Below the pieces are notes generated by a model, which had not been told where the DNA came from, ran no database searches, and worked only from the letters and a program-made list of their open reading frames with translations. Source: an uncultured Bacilli bacterium (lineage in GTDB: Bacteria; Bacillota_I; Bacilli_A; RF39; UBA660). From it: a stretch of DNA of 63,302 nucleotides. Where the stretch lies: NCBI GenBank assembly GCA_947629255.1, contig CANRDF010000004.1:1-63302 (forward strand). Reading direction: 5' to 3'. Numbering within the stretch: the first letter of the stretch is position 1; each line of letters opens with the position of its first letter. The position numbers and the translations under genes were made by a program. Of the stretch, positions 8,512 to 18,833 are shown piece by piece.

Positions 8512-10257
8512 ATGAATTTAAAAGATTTATATATTCATTTTTTTGTGAGTAAAGGACATATACAGATTCCAAGCGCGCCTATCGTGCCTGAGAATGACCC
8601 CTCTGTGTTATTTAATACAGCAGGAATGCAACCTTTAATTCCTTATTTAATGGGAGCAGAGCACCCATATGGAAAAAGATTATGTGATTATCAAAAGTGT
8701 GTAAGACTCACAGACTTAGATAGTATAGGAGACACTACGCATCATACTTTTTTTGAAATGCTTGGAAATTGGAGTTTAGGAGATTACTTTAAAAAAGAGA
8801 GTATTGAATATAGTTTTGAATTTTTAACGAAAGTTTTAGAAATTCCAATCGAAAGACTTGCTATTACTGTTTACGAGGGGGATGAAAAGATTCCAAGAGA
8901 TGAGGTTTCAGCAAATACTTGGAAATCTTTAGGAATTCCAACATCTAGAATCGCCTATTTAGGAAGAGAACATAACTTTTGGATTCCTGGTTCTTCTGGA
9001 CCATGTGGGGGCGATACTGAGATTTTCTACTGGCGTAGTAAAGATGACATTCCTGAATATTTTGACCCAGAGGATGAACGTTGGGTAGAAATATGGAATA
9101 ATGTTTTTATGGAATATTATCAAACAGAAGATGGAATGGTTACGGAACTTGCTCAAAAAAATGTCGATACTGGAATGGGTTTAGAAAGAGTTGTTGCCGT
9201 ACTTGAAGGAGTCGATGATAACTACTTAACGAGTGTTTGGGAAAAACCAAGAAAATTATTAGAAGAATTATCACACTTGCCTTACGAAGGAAATGAAGAG
9301 TCGATGCGAATCATAATGGACCATATTCGTACCTCTGTTATGATTGCAGCAGATCCAGCTGGCATTAAGCCAAGTAATACAGATCAAGGTTATATTTTAA
9401 GAAGACTTATTCGAAGAGCGATTCGTCATGCAAGAAAACTAGGAATGGATGTGTTATCAGATTGGGATACGCAACTTGCAAATACATTCATAGACCTTTA
9501 TCAAGATTATTATGTGGAATTAAAACAGAATCGTGATGTTGTTTTAAATGTCTTGAAACAAGAAAAAGAAAAATTTAATCGCACTTTAGAAAAAGGATTA
9601 AAAGTTTTTGAAAAAGTTTCTACTAATACCGATTCTATTGATGGGGAAACTGCTTTCCATTTATATGATACATTTGGTTTTCCTATTGAGCTTACTAAAG
9701 AAGTCGCTGCCGAGAAAAACTTAAAAGTGGATGAGGAAGGATTTCATAAAATGTTTCAAGAACATCAAGAAAAATCAAGAACAGCAAGTGTTGGAAAATT
9801 TAAAGGTGGACTTTCTGGAAATACTGAGATTGAGACTCGTTATCACACTGCGACTCATTTATTAAATGCGGCTTTAAAAAAAGTGATTGGTCCATCTGTT
9901 CATCAAATGGGAAGTAATATTACCGAAGAACGTTTACGTTTTGATTTTCCATGTGACCATAAGTTAACCGAAGAAGAAAAAAGTGAAGTAGAAAACTTAG
10001 TGAATACTTGGATAGAAGAAGGTATTCCTGTGACTAAAGAAACGATGGAGAAAAATACAGCTATTCAAAGTGGAGCGGAATGTATGTTTATTGAAAAATA
10101 TCCAGATATGGTAACTGTTTATACGATCGGTGATGTATCGAAAGAATTATGTGGAGGGCCACATGTTCAAAATACAAGTGAGCTTGGGCATTTTAAAATT
10201 ACAAAAGAAGAAGCTTCTAGTGCAGGAGTAAGAAGAATTAAAGCCATCTTAGAATAG
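8512..10257 (+). CDS. alaS: Alanine--tRNA ligase, short form lacking the C-Ala domain
   Basis: FVSKGH...PSAPIVPENDPSVLFNTAGMQ; HTATHLL and CGGPHV editing motifs; ORF ends right after GVRRIKAILE. Confidence 0.92.
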   Translation: MNLKDLYIHFFVSKGHIQIPSAPIVPENDPSVLFNTAGMQPLIPYLMGAEHPYGKRLCDYQKCVRLTDLDSIGDTTHHTFFEMLGNWSLGDYFKKESIEYSFEFLTKVLEIPIERLAITVYEGDEKIPRDEVSANTWKSLGIPTSRIAYLGREHNFWIPGSSGPCGGDTEIFYWRSKDDIPEYFDPEDERWVEIWNNVFMEYYQTEDGMVTELAQKNVDTGMGLERVVAVLEGVDDNYLTSVWEKPRKLLEELSHLPYEGNEESMRIIMDHIRTSVMIAADPAGIKPSNTDQGYILRRLIRRAIRHARKLGMDVLSDWDTQLANTFIDLYQDYYVELKQNRDVVLNVLKQEKEKFNRTLEKGLKVFEKVSTNTDSIDGETAFHLYDTFGFPIELTKEVAAEKNLKVDEEGFHKMFQEHQEKSRTASVGKFKGGLSGNTEIETRYHTATHLLNAALKKVIGPSVHQMGSNITEERLRFDFPCDHKLTEEEKSEVENLVNTWIEEGIPVTKETMEKNTAIQSGAECMFIEKYPDMVTVYTIGDVSKELCGGPHVQNTSELGHFKITKEEASSAGVRRIKAILE

Positions 10258-10276
10258 AAAAACTAAGATGCTTTTT
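10243..10276 (+). terminator. Terminator overlapping the alaS stop
   Basis: CATCTTAG...CTAAGATG-CTTTTTTAT. Confidence 0.55.
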
Positions 10277-10288
10277 TATGGAGGAATT

Positions 10289-10903
10289 ATGGAAATAGGA
10301 AAACCAAAAGTAAAAACATGTATAGAGAAAAATTGGGAAGATGAAGATTTTGAAAACTGTATTCTAAAAGAAAATCCAACAAGTCTCATCAAGATTCATG
10401 ATACTACATTTGATAGTTGTATCTTTAGTCATATTGATTTTACCAAAATAAATATAGAAAATGTTGATTTAATTGATGCCATATTTGAAGATTGTGATTT
10501 ATCAAATGTTCAATTTGATAAGAAGCTCATTTCTAGAGTTCTTTTTAAAAATTGTAAGATGGTTGGTACTTCTTTTATAGAAGCTTCTTTAAAAGATGTT
10601 CAATTTGAAGAGTGTAATACCAAATACTTAAATTTTGCTGAAGCAAGAATTCAAAAAATGAAAGTGATAGACTCTGATTTTTCAGAAAGTTCTTTTTTAG
10701 AAACAGAGATGAAAAATATTGAGTTTTTCAAAGTGAATTTTTATCGAACAGAATTTATTAAAACGAATTTAGATGGTGTTGATCTTTCTTCTTGTGAAAT
10801 TTCTGAAAGTTATTTTGATGATCAGTCTTTAAAAGGAATGATTGTCGATTCTTTTCAATGTGAAAGTTTAGTAGGAATGCTAGGAGTCAAAGTAAAAAAG
10901 TGA
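10289..10903 (+). CDS. Pentapeptide-repeat protein
   Basis: Repeated A/F-x-x-x-x pattern (TTFDSCIFSHIDFTKINIENVDLIDAIFEDCDLSNVQF). Confidence 0.8.
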   Translation: MEIGKPKVKTCIEKNWEDEDFENCILKENPTSLIKIHDTTFDSCIFSHIDFTKINIENVDLIDAIFEDCDLSNVQFDKKLISRVLFKNCKMVGTSFIEASLKDVQFEECNTKYLNFAEARIQKMKVIDSDFSESSFLETEMKNIEFFKVNFYRTEFIKTNLDGVDLSSCEISESYFDDQSLKGMIVDSFQCESLVGMLGVKVKK

Positions 10904-10921
10904 AGTTTATAGTGGGAAATT

Positions 10922-11773
10922 TTAAGAATGATACAATCGATATAAATGAATAGATGGATAATTTAAGAAACGTGCTTGAATTTTTTGAGTTCCAAGTCCA
11001 CTTGAAACAATTAAAGTAGAATTTCCTTTTTGATAACTTCCTTTTTGATAATTTCCAACATTATCAAGTTCAATAAGCCCTCCAATTTTTGGAATTCGTA
11101 TTAAACCTCCTAAGGAGTGTCCAGCTAAAACAAGATTTGTTGTATTTGTGACCTCATCAAATAAAATGGGTTCATGCATAAGTAAGATCATAAAAGCATT
11201 TTCTTCTTTTGTTAAAGCATTTCCTAAATTTTGTTCTTGTCTAGAAATAGATGGAATGCCTGCTATATAAATAGGTGTGATTCCATTAAAATAAATGGGA
11301 ATATTTTGATTATTTAAAATTTGGAATCCAGAGTTTGTCATGATTTCTTCAAAACGATCATCAGAATAATCTTGGTCACCTTTAATCGCGAATTTACCTA
11401 ATTTGGAAGTTGTTTTTTTTAAGATATCTTCTATTTTATTTTTAGAATTTTCATTAATAGTTACAGAATTATCAAATAAATCGCCAGTAAAGACAAGAAT
11501 ATCAGGTTTTAGCATATTTATTTTATCAACAATATTTTCTAATTCTTTTTCATTAATAGTAGTCCCTAAATGAATATCAGAAAAGTGTACAATTTTAAAT
11601 CCATTAAAAGATTCAGGAATACTTTCATTAATAATGGGATATTCGATAATTTCTAATTGTTTTGGTTCCCAAAAAAACATATAAACAAAAAGAAGTATAA
11701 CGGCAATTAAAATGCCAATTCCAATTTTAGGAATTATTCCTAATTTTTTTTTGTGTTTCGTTTCTTCGATCAT
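10922..11773 (-). CDS. Membrane-anchored metallophosphoesterase
   Basis: IVHFSDIHLG, FTGDLFD, GDQD, LAGHSLGG. Confidence 0.87.
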   Translation of the reverse strand: MIEETKHKKKLGIIPKIGIGILIAVILLFVYMFFWEPKQLEIIEYPIINESIPESFNGFKIVHFSDIHLGTTINEKELENIVDKINMLKPDILVFTGDLFDNSVTINENSKNKIEDILKKTTSKLGKFAIKGDQDYSDDRFEEIMTNSGFQILNNQNIPIYFNGITPIYIAGIPSISRQEQNLGNALTKEENAFMILLMHEPILFDEVTNTTNLVLAGHSLGGLIRIPKIGGLIELDNVGNYQKGSYQKGNSTLIVSSGLGTQKIQARFLNYPSIHLYRLYHS

Positions 11774-12489
11774 ATGAATAACCCCATTAATAAAATTAAG
11801 ATGATTGATAAAGCATTATGAATGGTATGCATTGTAATACTTGTAAAAATGTTATCTGTTTCTACATAAGCTTTTGCCATAAAATAACCCATTCCACCAT
11901 AAGGAATAATATAAATCATTTGAGGAAGAGTACTTATAAAAGCTTCTATACTTGTAAAATTCATCGCGGCCAATAGATGTCCAAATCCAAAAAGAATACC
12001 AGATACGATCATGAACCATTTAGGATTTTGAAATGTTTTTTTAAAACCTTTTCTAAAAAGAAGTTCTTCAATAAAAGGACCAAAGACTACCATTAGAAAA
12101 ATGGATAAAATTGGATAAGTATCAATAATCGCTCTATTTTCTGCTTCATTTGCAGCAATGTCACCAACCAATTGGATGATTACCATATTACAAAGAATCA
12201 TGAAAATATATGCAAGAAGCCAATATTTAAAAGCAACTTTGATATTTTGTTTCCAATTTTTCTTGAAATCTTTTAAATCTGCCCATAAAGATGTTTTATA
12301 AATCGAAACTAAAATAAAAATAAGAAATAAATAATTAATGCCATTTGCAAGATATGGATAAATAGAATCCGAAACAGGAAAATAAATAAAAAGAATGCCT
12401 ATTATATTAGGAATAAAAAATAAGCAAATAAATAATAATAAAAATCCTTTTCCTAGTTCTTTCCAATTTATCTTTGTCATGTATATCAC
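11770..12489 (-). CDS. CPBP family intramembrane metalloprotease
   Basis: GPFIEELLFRKGF and GFGHLL motifs. Confidence 0.87.
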   Translation of the reverse strand: MIYMTKINWKELGKGFLLLFICLFFIPNIIGILFIYFPVSDSIYPYLANGINYLFLIFILVSIYKTSLWADLKDFKKNWKQNIKVAFKYWLLAYIFMILCNMVIIQLVGDIAANEAENRAIIDTYPILSIFLMVVFGPFIEELLFRKGFKKTFQNPKWFMIVSGILFGFGHLLAAMNFTSIEAFISTLPQMIYIIPYGGMGYFMAKAYVETDNIFTSITMHTIHNALSIILILLMGLFI

Positions 12490-12611
12490 CTACATTAAAT
12501 ATAGCATAGATTCAAAGGAAAAAATAGAATTTTTTTTATAAAATGTCAAATAGAATTGAAATTGTCGTAAAATCATTTTATAATTTATAAAAATAGATAG
12601 GAAAGGAAAAA

Positions 12612-12761
12612 ATGAAAAAGAGATTTGAAATATGTTTATTATCCATTTTGATTACATTTATATTTGTTTGGATTACTGTACCACATTTTTTTCCAAGGGA
12701 AAAACTGAATGATTTGTTAAATCGAATGAATGAATATCAAGAATATTATGAAAATGAATAA
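12612..12761 (+). CDS. 49-aa single-TM small protein
   Basis: MKKRFEICLLSILITFIFVWITVPHFFPREKLNDLLNRMNEYQEYYENE read by eye, absent from the ORF track; upstream AGGAAAGGA. Confidence 0.45.
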   Translation: MKKRFEICLLSILITFIFVWITVPHFFPREKLNDLLNRMNEYQEYYENE

Positions 12762-12778
12762 TTTTTCTTTTCATTTAG

Positions 12779-12807
12779 TTGAAATCATAAAGAGAGTGTG
12801 ATACAAT
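12779..12807 (+). promoter_or_regulatory. Sigma-A-type promoter for the Tad/VirD4 locus
   Basis: TTGAAA-17 bp-TACAAT. Confidence 0.6.
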
Positions 12808-12837
12808 TTTATTGTAAACGGTGAGGTGGGAAAATAG

Positions 12838-13557
12838 ATGAAAAAAATAAAAAAGGGGATAACATTGGTAGTTCTATTTGTAATATGTTTCATTCCAACA
12901 ATGGCTTTTGCAGATTGTAGTGATGAAGAAGAGATACAATTAAATAGAGAATCATTTAATGTGAATGGCAGTTATTCTTTACAAGAAGTAGTTAAAGACT
13001 TTGATGGAGAAATTGTGGATATTGATTTAAATGATGTTCATCAAGATGATGATTATTATAGTGATACTTTATCATTTTTAGAGATTCGGAATATTACAGA
13101 GAATCTTTATATAACAATAGAAGAAAGCGGAACTATTGTTGATGAAGTATATTATTATGATACAGATGATGGTACTTATATTTTTCAAGTTCCTGATGTA
13201 GAAAAAATTAGAACCTATGATATAAAGATGTTTTCTAATTTAGATAGTTGTAAAGGGAAAGAAGTGAATAATATTAGTGTTAAAACACCAATGCGGAATC
13301 CTTTAGCTTCTTTGGCAGCATGTATGAATGTAGAAGAATCATATTGTGATGAATTTGTGACAACTAAGGTAAATATTACAGAGGATGAAATTATTAAAAG
13401 AAAAGAACCATATACTCAACCACAGGAAGAAGAAGAAATAAATCAAAATGATTTCTTTAAAAAATATGGAATATACATTTTAGTCGGAGTATTGGTAATA
13501 GGGGTTGTCTCTACTGTGATAGTTTTAGTAAAAAGAAGAAGGAGTAGAGGTTTATGA
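12838..13557 (+). CDS. Secreted, C-terminally membrane-anchored protein of the Tad-like locus
   Basis: Signal peptide; C-terminal TM followed by KRRRSRGL. Confidence 0.6.
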   Translation: MKKIKKGITLVVLFVICFIPTMAFADCSDEEEIQLNRESFNVNGSYSLQEVVKDFDGEIVDIDLNDVHQDDDYYSDTLSFLEIRNITENLYITIEESGTIVDEVYYYDTDDGTYIFQVPDVEKIRTYDIKMFSNLDSCKGKEVNNISVKTPMRNPLASLAACMNVEESYCDEFVTTKVNITEDEIIKRKEPYTQPQEEEEINQNDFFKKYGIYILVGVLVIGVVSTVIVLVKRRRSRGL

Positions 13558-16500
13558 AAAAAAGAAAAATTGTTTTGATAGCTTTAATTATTCTTATGAT
13601 GCCATCTATGGTAAGAGCTGCAGTTTTAACTGCTAGTACTTGTAGTACAGATGCTTATCGTGTTCAAAGATTAAGAGAGGGAAATTCTTATTCATCTCAT
13701 GTGGTACCAATACCAACAAATTCAAATTATAGTGGCGGGTTTTATAATATGTATACATATGATACATACAATAGTAATGGTACTTTGGCGGGTCAGACAT
13801 ACTGTCTTTCACCTGGAAAACAAGGAACTGGTGGATTCGGAAGAACAGGTGGAGTAGCAACTTATTATTGCGAAACTAAAATTGATCCTTATAGTAATCG
13901 ACCTTATGATATAGCAATTACGAAAGCTTATCAATTATTTATAGATAAATATGGTGCTACGTCAGATATGAGTCGTGCAGTTGGTGAGATTGTTTTCCGT
14001 TATCTAGGATTTTATTATAATGCTGGAGATAGAGGAAATAACTCAGGAAATGAAGGAGCAGACCATTTAGCACATTTTACTTTAGAAAATGGTAATTTTT
14101 CTTCTCTTTGGAAAGATAGCGAATATATTAGCAGTGCTAAGGAAATTTTTAATGAAGCTGTTCGTGTTGGTAATATGGCAGCAAGTGGAGCTACTTTTGA
14201 ACAATTAGTCAATCAAGGGTATATTTGGTCACCTAAATGGGAGTATAGTATTTCTTCACGTACTCAAACAGGTAATCAGGTTATATTAACGATTTCATTA
14301 AGAAATACGGGTAATACTCCTCAAAAAATTCAATGGGATGCTTTTTCAGCAACATGTGAAAATGGATACCAATGTACTTATGAAATGACGGATGCTCCAT
14401 CTGGTCCTGGAAGTGTTGGCGGAAAACAAATGAGAATAACAATTGATACTTCTAGTGGAAAAGGTGATTATGGTTTAAAAATTCATACAGCTTATTACGA
14501 TCCTAGATCATCAAATGCTAATATGATGATTCTTGCATCTGCTAATGATATTGGAAAAGGAAAAAACTTTGGATCATATTATAATCAAAGATTTTTAGTT
14601 ATAGCTAATGATGTTGGAATTTATTCTAATAATGAGCCAACTTGGGATAGACAAGAAATTGTTATTAAAGATGATAGCTGTGATTGTCATTATGATGATC
14701 ATGGAGTTTGGGATGGATATGTTTTAACATATTATCAAAAATCCATCACATCTACTACAAGCTCATATACAGGGACAACTTCTGCATCTTCGTTATTAAG
14801 CAATCAAAAATTTGTTAAGAAAAACGATTTAAATGAAACAGACAGAAATAACTTTAAATGTACAACATGTCCTCCTTCAAGTCCTAATATTTGTAATAAG
14901 CAATTTACAGATAGAAATCAATGGGTTTGCGGTGACCATAATGGCGATGGAAATGGAGAATTGTGTAAAGATGTTTTAGAAAATGGAAATACGATTGAGC
15001 AACAATGGCAAAAAGATTGTGATGAACCACTAGAAGGTTATCAAACTTGTACTTGTAATGCAAATACCGGTTTCTATGAATTTAATAAATATGATGGAAA
15101 TGGTAATGTTACTTTACATCAAACATGGCAATATGGCAGTACTGCTCCAAGTGGAGTAGATACTACAAAATGTCCAAATACATGCGGAAGCCCAAAAGAG
15201 GTTTGTAAAAAACCTTCTGAAAGTTCTGATGGAAACTACCATTGCAAAAATGGAGAAGAATGTGATCCAGATGATTATTATCGAGATTGTGAATGTGGAG
15301 AGTTAGAGGATTATTGTACAGAACATCCTGATGATCCAATATGTGATGAATATTATGATAAATGTATTAATTGTAATCCTGTGGTAACAATTCCTTCTGA
15401 TTGTGCTGATTTACAAGAATATAATGTAAACATTTATGCTGGAAATTATGTTGGTGGAATTAGTGATATTTCTAAGAAAAATACAGAATGTAACAATAAT
15501 AAATCAAATATGGTAAAGAGTTGTGTTATAGGTAAAAATGATGCCAATAATCAATCTTTTGAAGATACTACAATTGATTCAACAAAGAATAATCCATATT
15601 GTAAAGTATGGTGCGAAGAGTCCTATGATTTTGGACTTCCAGTTGCAAAAAGAACTCAAAGTGGTAGCTACTTTACTTTAAGTACTAGTGTAAAAGGTAC
15701 TCGTACTTGTTATACAAGTGCTGCAGATGATTCAACAAAACCAATTGATGAAGAAAAGTTTAGAGCAGATTTAGAGGCAGCTAGAAAAGCAATAATAGAT
15801 GCATATAACGAATATTCAAAATGGGATGCAGCAGCAAAAACAGCAAAAGAAACAATAGATAGAGGGGAACACACACCAGCTCCTTCAGAATGCTGCAAAA
15901 ATATGGATACGAATGATGATGGTATTCCAGATACTTGTGATCCAACTACAGCTTGTACTGGAACAGACAGCACTACAGATTTAATTTATAATTATACATG
16001 GACATACCAATCATATGATTATAATGGAAAGGAATCTTCTCTTCCTGGAACAGCTTCAAGTGGAACAGAAGGAAAGTGTGATAGCTGTTGTGATGGAGGA
16101 ACTTGTATAGATGGAGTAAGAGGAACGCCACAGTATAATACTTTTAGAACAAATGCATCAAATGCATTAAATACATTAAATGATAAAATTGAAAACTTTG
16201 AAAACATCATAGCTCAATATAATTCTTGTTCTGGAAATATGGCTGGCAATAATAATGGTTGGGAAAATGACATGCAATTTGATCCAGAAATTACTTTCTC
16301 TTATAACGAAAATTATTTAAATAATAATGAAAATGCTGGTAAGTTTGTACAGACAGATATATCACAAGATAAAACTACATCGACATATTGTACTACTGAT
16401 ACGGGTCGTACTTATAATTGCTTAGATTCATCAAAAGAATACACAGTAAATGGAAATAATAATGTTCCTGCATCAGCACAAGTCACAGAAAAATATTTTG

Positions 16501-17570
16501 GATGTGATGCTAGTGGATGTAATGGTGAAAGAACATATACTATAAGTACTGCAAAATGGGTAAAGAAAGAAAAAGTCATAGAAGCAAATTATGAACCTAG
16601 AACAAATTTCTCTACTTATACTCAATATGGTACAATTCAAAAAGATGTAACAACTGGACAATATACTCTTTATACTCCATTACCTAATAATGTTTATCCT
16701 ATTTCATTAATGACCGAAACAGGAGTATTCCCATTTACTATTAAGTTTAATAATATTGGTCAATCTAATTCAAATTCTAGTAATCTTGGACGTCTCATTG
16801 GTGAAAATTATGGTGGTGATATTTTATCAGCATATAACAGTTTGAGATCTGAAGATAAATGTAATATAGCTGGGCAAAAAGATTCTTCTTATCAATCTGC
16901 AACAACTCAGTCTGGTTATGTATGTCATTATATAAATAACTGTGATAATTGTAGAATTGAATGTGAAGATGGCGAGTGTTCATTTGATGATAAATGTGAT
17001 GGAGAGTGTACTTATACATGTGAGAATTGTTTGTTTGATGGAAGTAGTACAAATTATACTTTTAAAATTATTTCTTTAAATAATTTATTCCCAAATGATC
17101 GTCCGATCGGGTATAACTGGGATAGCAACTTAAAGGCTACTACTACTACAAATGCAATTCAAGAAGATGGAGAAAGTATTTATCAAAAAGCTCAATACTC
17201 ATATACTTTGACTCCACAATCGATAGTAAAAATACGAGATTATAATAAAAAAGCTGGGTCATATACAAATACTTATGTTCCGTCAGAATATGAAACTATA
17301 TCTGTTGATTCCAATAATTCAAATGAAGCTGTTTATTGTGAAAGATATGAAGGTACCGGTGCGAATGGACAATTGTATAATGTAAAATGTCGAAGCAAGT
17401 TCTTAGATATTTTAGATGCGTTAGAAGGATCAGGACGAGCAATGGCAAGTGATATTACGCGTGTAACTAGAGATAGTGATGCTTGGGAATTCTTTAGCTG
17501 TCCTAATGGCTATGGTATTGGAGAATGTAAGAATATTGGTCCTTCTTGGAGAATAAGGAGTGTTGATTAA
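13554..17570 (+). CDS. Large Cys-rich secreted surface protein (possible thioester-type N-terminal domain)
   Basis: Signal peptide; dozens of Cys; Ca-loop-like DHNGDGNGE and DTNDDGIPD; YCLSPGKQG followed by AITKAYQLFI. Confidence 0.6.
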   Translation: MKKRKIVLIALIILMMPSMVRAAVLTASTCSTDAYRVQRLREGNSYSSHVVPIPTNSNYSGGFYNMYTYDTYNSNGTLAGQTYCLSPGKQGTGGFGRTGGVATYYCETKIDPYSNRPYDIAITKAYQLFIDKYGATSDMSRAVGEIVFRYLGFYYNAGDRGNNSGNEGADHLAHFTLENGNFSSLWKDSEYISSAKEIFNEAVRVGNMAASGATFEQLVNQGYIWSPKWEYSISSRTQTGNQVILTISLRNTGNTPQKIQWDAFSATCENGYQCTYEMTDAPSGPGSVGGKQMRITIDTSSGKGDYGLKIHTAYYDPRSSNANMMILASANDIGKGKNFGSYYNQRFLVIANDVGIYSNNEPTWDRQEIVIKDDSCDCHYDDHGVWDGYVLTYYQKSITSTTSSYTGTTSASSLLSNQKFVKKNDLNETDRNNFKCTTCPPSSPNICNKQFTDRNQWVCGDHNGDGNGELCKDVLENGNTIEQQWQKDCDEPLEGYQTCTCNANTGFYEFNKYDGNGNVTLHQTWQYGSTAPSGVDTTKCPNTCGSPKEVCKKPSESSDGNYHCKNGEECDPDDYYRDCECGELEDYCTEHPDDPICDEYYDKCINCNPVVTIPSDCADLQEYNVNIYAGNYVGGISDISKKNTECNNNKSNMVKSCVIGKNDANNQSFEDTTIDSTKNNPYCKVWCEESYDFGLPVAKRTQSGSYFTLSTSVKGTRTCYTSAADDSTKPIDEEKFRADLEAARKAIIDAYNEYSKWDAAAKTAKETIDRGEHTPAPSECCKNMDTNDDGIPDTCDPTTACTGTDSTTDLIYNYTWTYQSYDYNGKESSLPGTASSGTEGKCDSCCDGGTCIDGVRGTPQYNTFRTNASNALNTLNDKIENFENIIAQYNSCSGNMAGNNNGWENDMQFDPEITFSYNENYLNNNENAGKFVQTDISQDKTTSTYCTTDTGRTYNCLDSSKEYTVNGNNNVPASAQVTEKYFGCDASGCNGERTYTISTAKWVKKEKVIEANYEPRTNFSTYTQYGTIQKDVTTGQYTLYTPLPNNVYPISLMTETGVFPFTIKFNNIGQSNSNSSNLGRLIGENYGGDILSAYNSLRSEDKCNIAGQKDSSYQSATTQSGYVCHYINNCDNCRIECEDGECSFDDKCDGECTYTCENCLFDGSSTNYTFKIISLNNLFPNDRPIGYNWDSNLKATTTTNAIQEDGESIYQKAQYSYTLTPQSIVKIRDYNKKAGSYTNTYVPSEYETISVDSNNSNEAVYCERYEGTGANGQLYNVKCRSKFLDILDALEGSGRAMASDITRVTRDSDAWEFFSCPNGYGIGECKNIGPSWRIRSVD

Positions 17571-17989
17571 TGAAAGAATCTTTTTGGGGATATTGGATTA
17601 TTATTTTAGGTGTTTTCGTAGTTGTTATTATGATGTTAATTTCTAATGTTACAACTACGAACACTCAAAATTATTATTTGATAAAAGAAGTATCTGAGTC
17701 AGCAATGTTAGATGCAGTAGATTATGGGTACTTTCGTACAAGTGGAGAATTAAGAATTAATGCTGATAAATTTGTTGAAAGTTTTTTAAGAAGATTCTCT
17801 GAAAGTGTAGAATTAAATACTTATAAAATCGATTTTTATGGAGTGTATGAAGCACCTCCTAAAGCAAGTGTAAAAGTGACGAGCAAAAGTGGTACTTATA
17901 GTATTGGAACAAGTTCATCTTCTTTTGATATTGTAGATAGAGTAAATGCAATTTTGGAAGTTGATGGAACTGTAAGTGGAAAGAATTAG
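17570..17989 (+). CDS. Small pilin/TadE-like membrane protein
   Basis: MKESFWGYWIIILGVFVVVIMMLISNV N-terminal hydrophobic helix; in the Tad-like operon. Confidence 0.45.
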   Translation: MKESFWGYWIIILGVFVVVIMMLISNVTTTNTQNYYLIKEVSESAMLDAVDYGYFRTSGELRINADKFVESFLRRFSESVELNTYKIDFYGVYEAPPKASVKVTSKSGTYSIGTSSSSFDIVDRVNAILEVDGTVSGKN

Positions 17990-18031
17990 TTGATGAAACT
18001 AATGTGTCACAGATAGAAAGAAGGAATAAAA

Positions 18032-18829
18032 ATGGGAAAAATTTTAGCAAAGATAAAGCATTTTTTGAGTAATAAGAATACAGTGACAATTTTATGTGTG
18101 CTAGCAGGAATATTGGTTTTGTATATTGGATATAATTGGCGTGTAAATCAAGCGACAACTCCCGTTAGTATTCCTTATGCAAAAAATACGTTGTCTTCAG
18201 GACATTTGATTACTAATGATGATATCGGAACATTAGAAGTTTCTGGGACCGTACTTGAAAAAACAAAAGGTATTATTCGAAATCGAAGTCAGTTAGTTGG
18301 TAAAGAAGTTACTTATGGTAATACTATTCAAGCTAATAGTTTCTTTTATACAGATGATGTAAAAGATGCAGATGAAAATGATTACAGTGCTTTAGCTAAT
18401 ATTCAAGATGGATATGCTCCTATTAATTTAGATGTTGATTTGCATAGTACTTTTGGAAATGCAATTTATCCTGGAAACTATATTGATTTATGGTTTAGAG
18501 GTGTAGATGAAGATCGTAAGATGATTTATGAAAAATTTATTACAAGTATTCAGGTTTTAGATGTTACTGATAGTAATAGTAAATCTGTTTTTGAAACAGG
18601 TGCTGAAAGTAGAGAACCGGCTCATTTATTGTTTGCAGTAGAAGATGATTTAATGGAATTAATTTATGCTGCAGAAAGAGTGGGTGAGTTGGTTCCTGTT
18701 CCTCGTAATAAAAGTTATTCTCAGAATCCAGAGGAAATGAGAATTGCTAATGTGAATTTAGAGCTTTGGATAAGAGCTCAAGTTGCTGTTACAGATACAA
18801 CAGCAAATAATATTGTTACGGAGGAATGA
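18032..18829 (+). CDS. CpaB/RcpC-like SAF domain protein (1)
   Basis: TM followed by PVSIPYAKNTLSSGHLITNDDIG; homologous to the adjacent 18834 gene. Confidence 0.75.
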   Translation: MGKILAKIKHFLSNKNTVTILCVLAGILVLYIGYNWRVNQATTPVSIPYAKNTLSSGHLITNDDIGTLEVSGTVLEKTKGIIRNRSQLVGKEVTYGNTIQANSFFYTDDVKDADENDYSALANIQDGYAPINLDVDLHSTFGNAIYPGNYIDLWFRGVDEDRKMIYEKFITSIQVLDVTDSNSKSVFETGAESREPAHLLFAVEDDLMELIYAAERVGELVPVPRNKSYSQNPEEMRIANVNLELWIRAQVAVTDTTANNIVTEE

Positions 18830-18833
18830 TATA

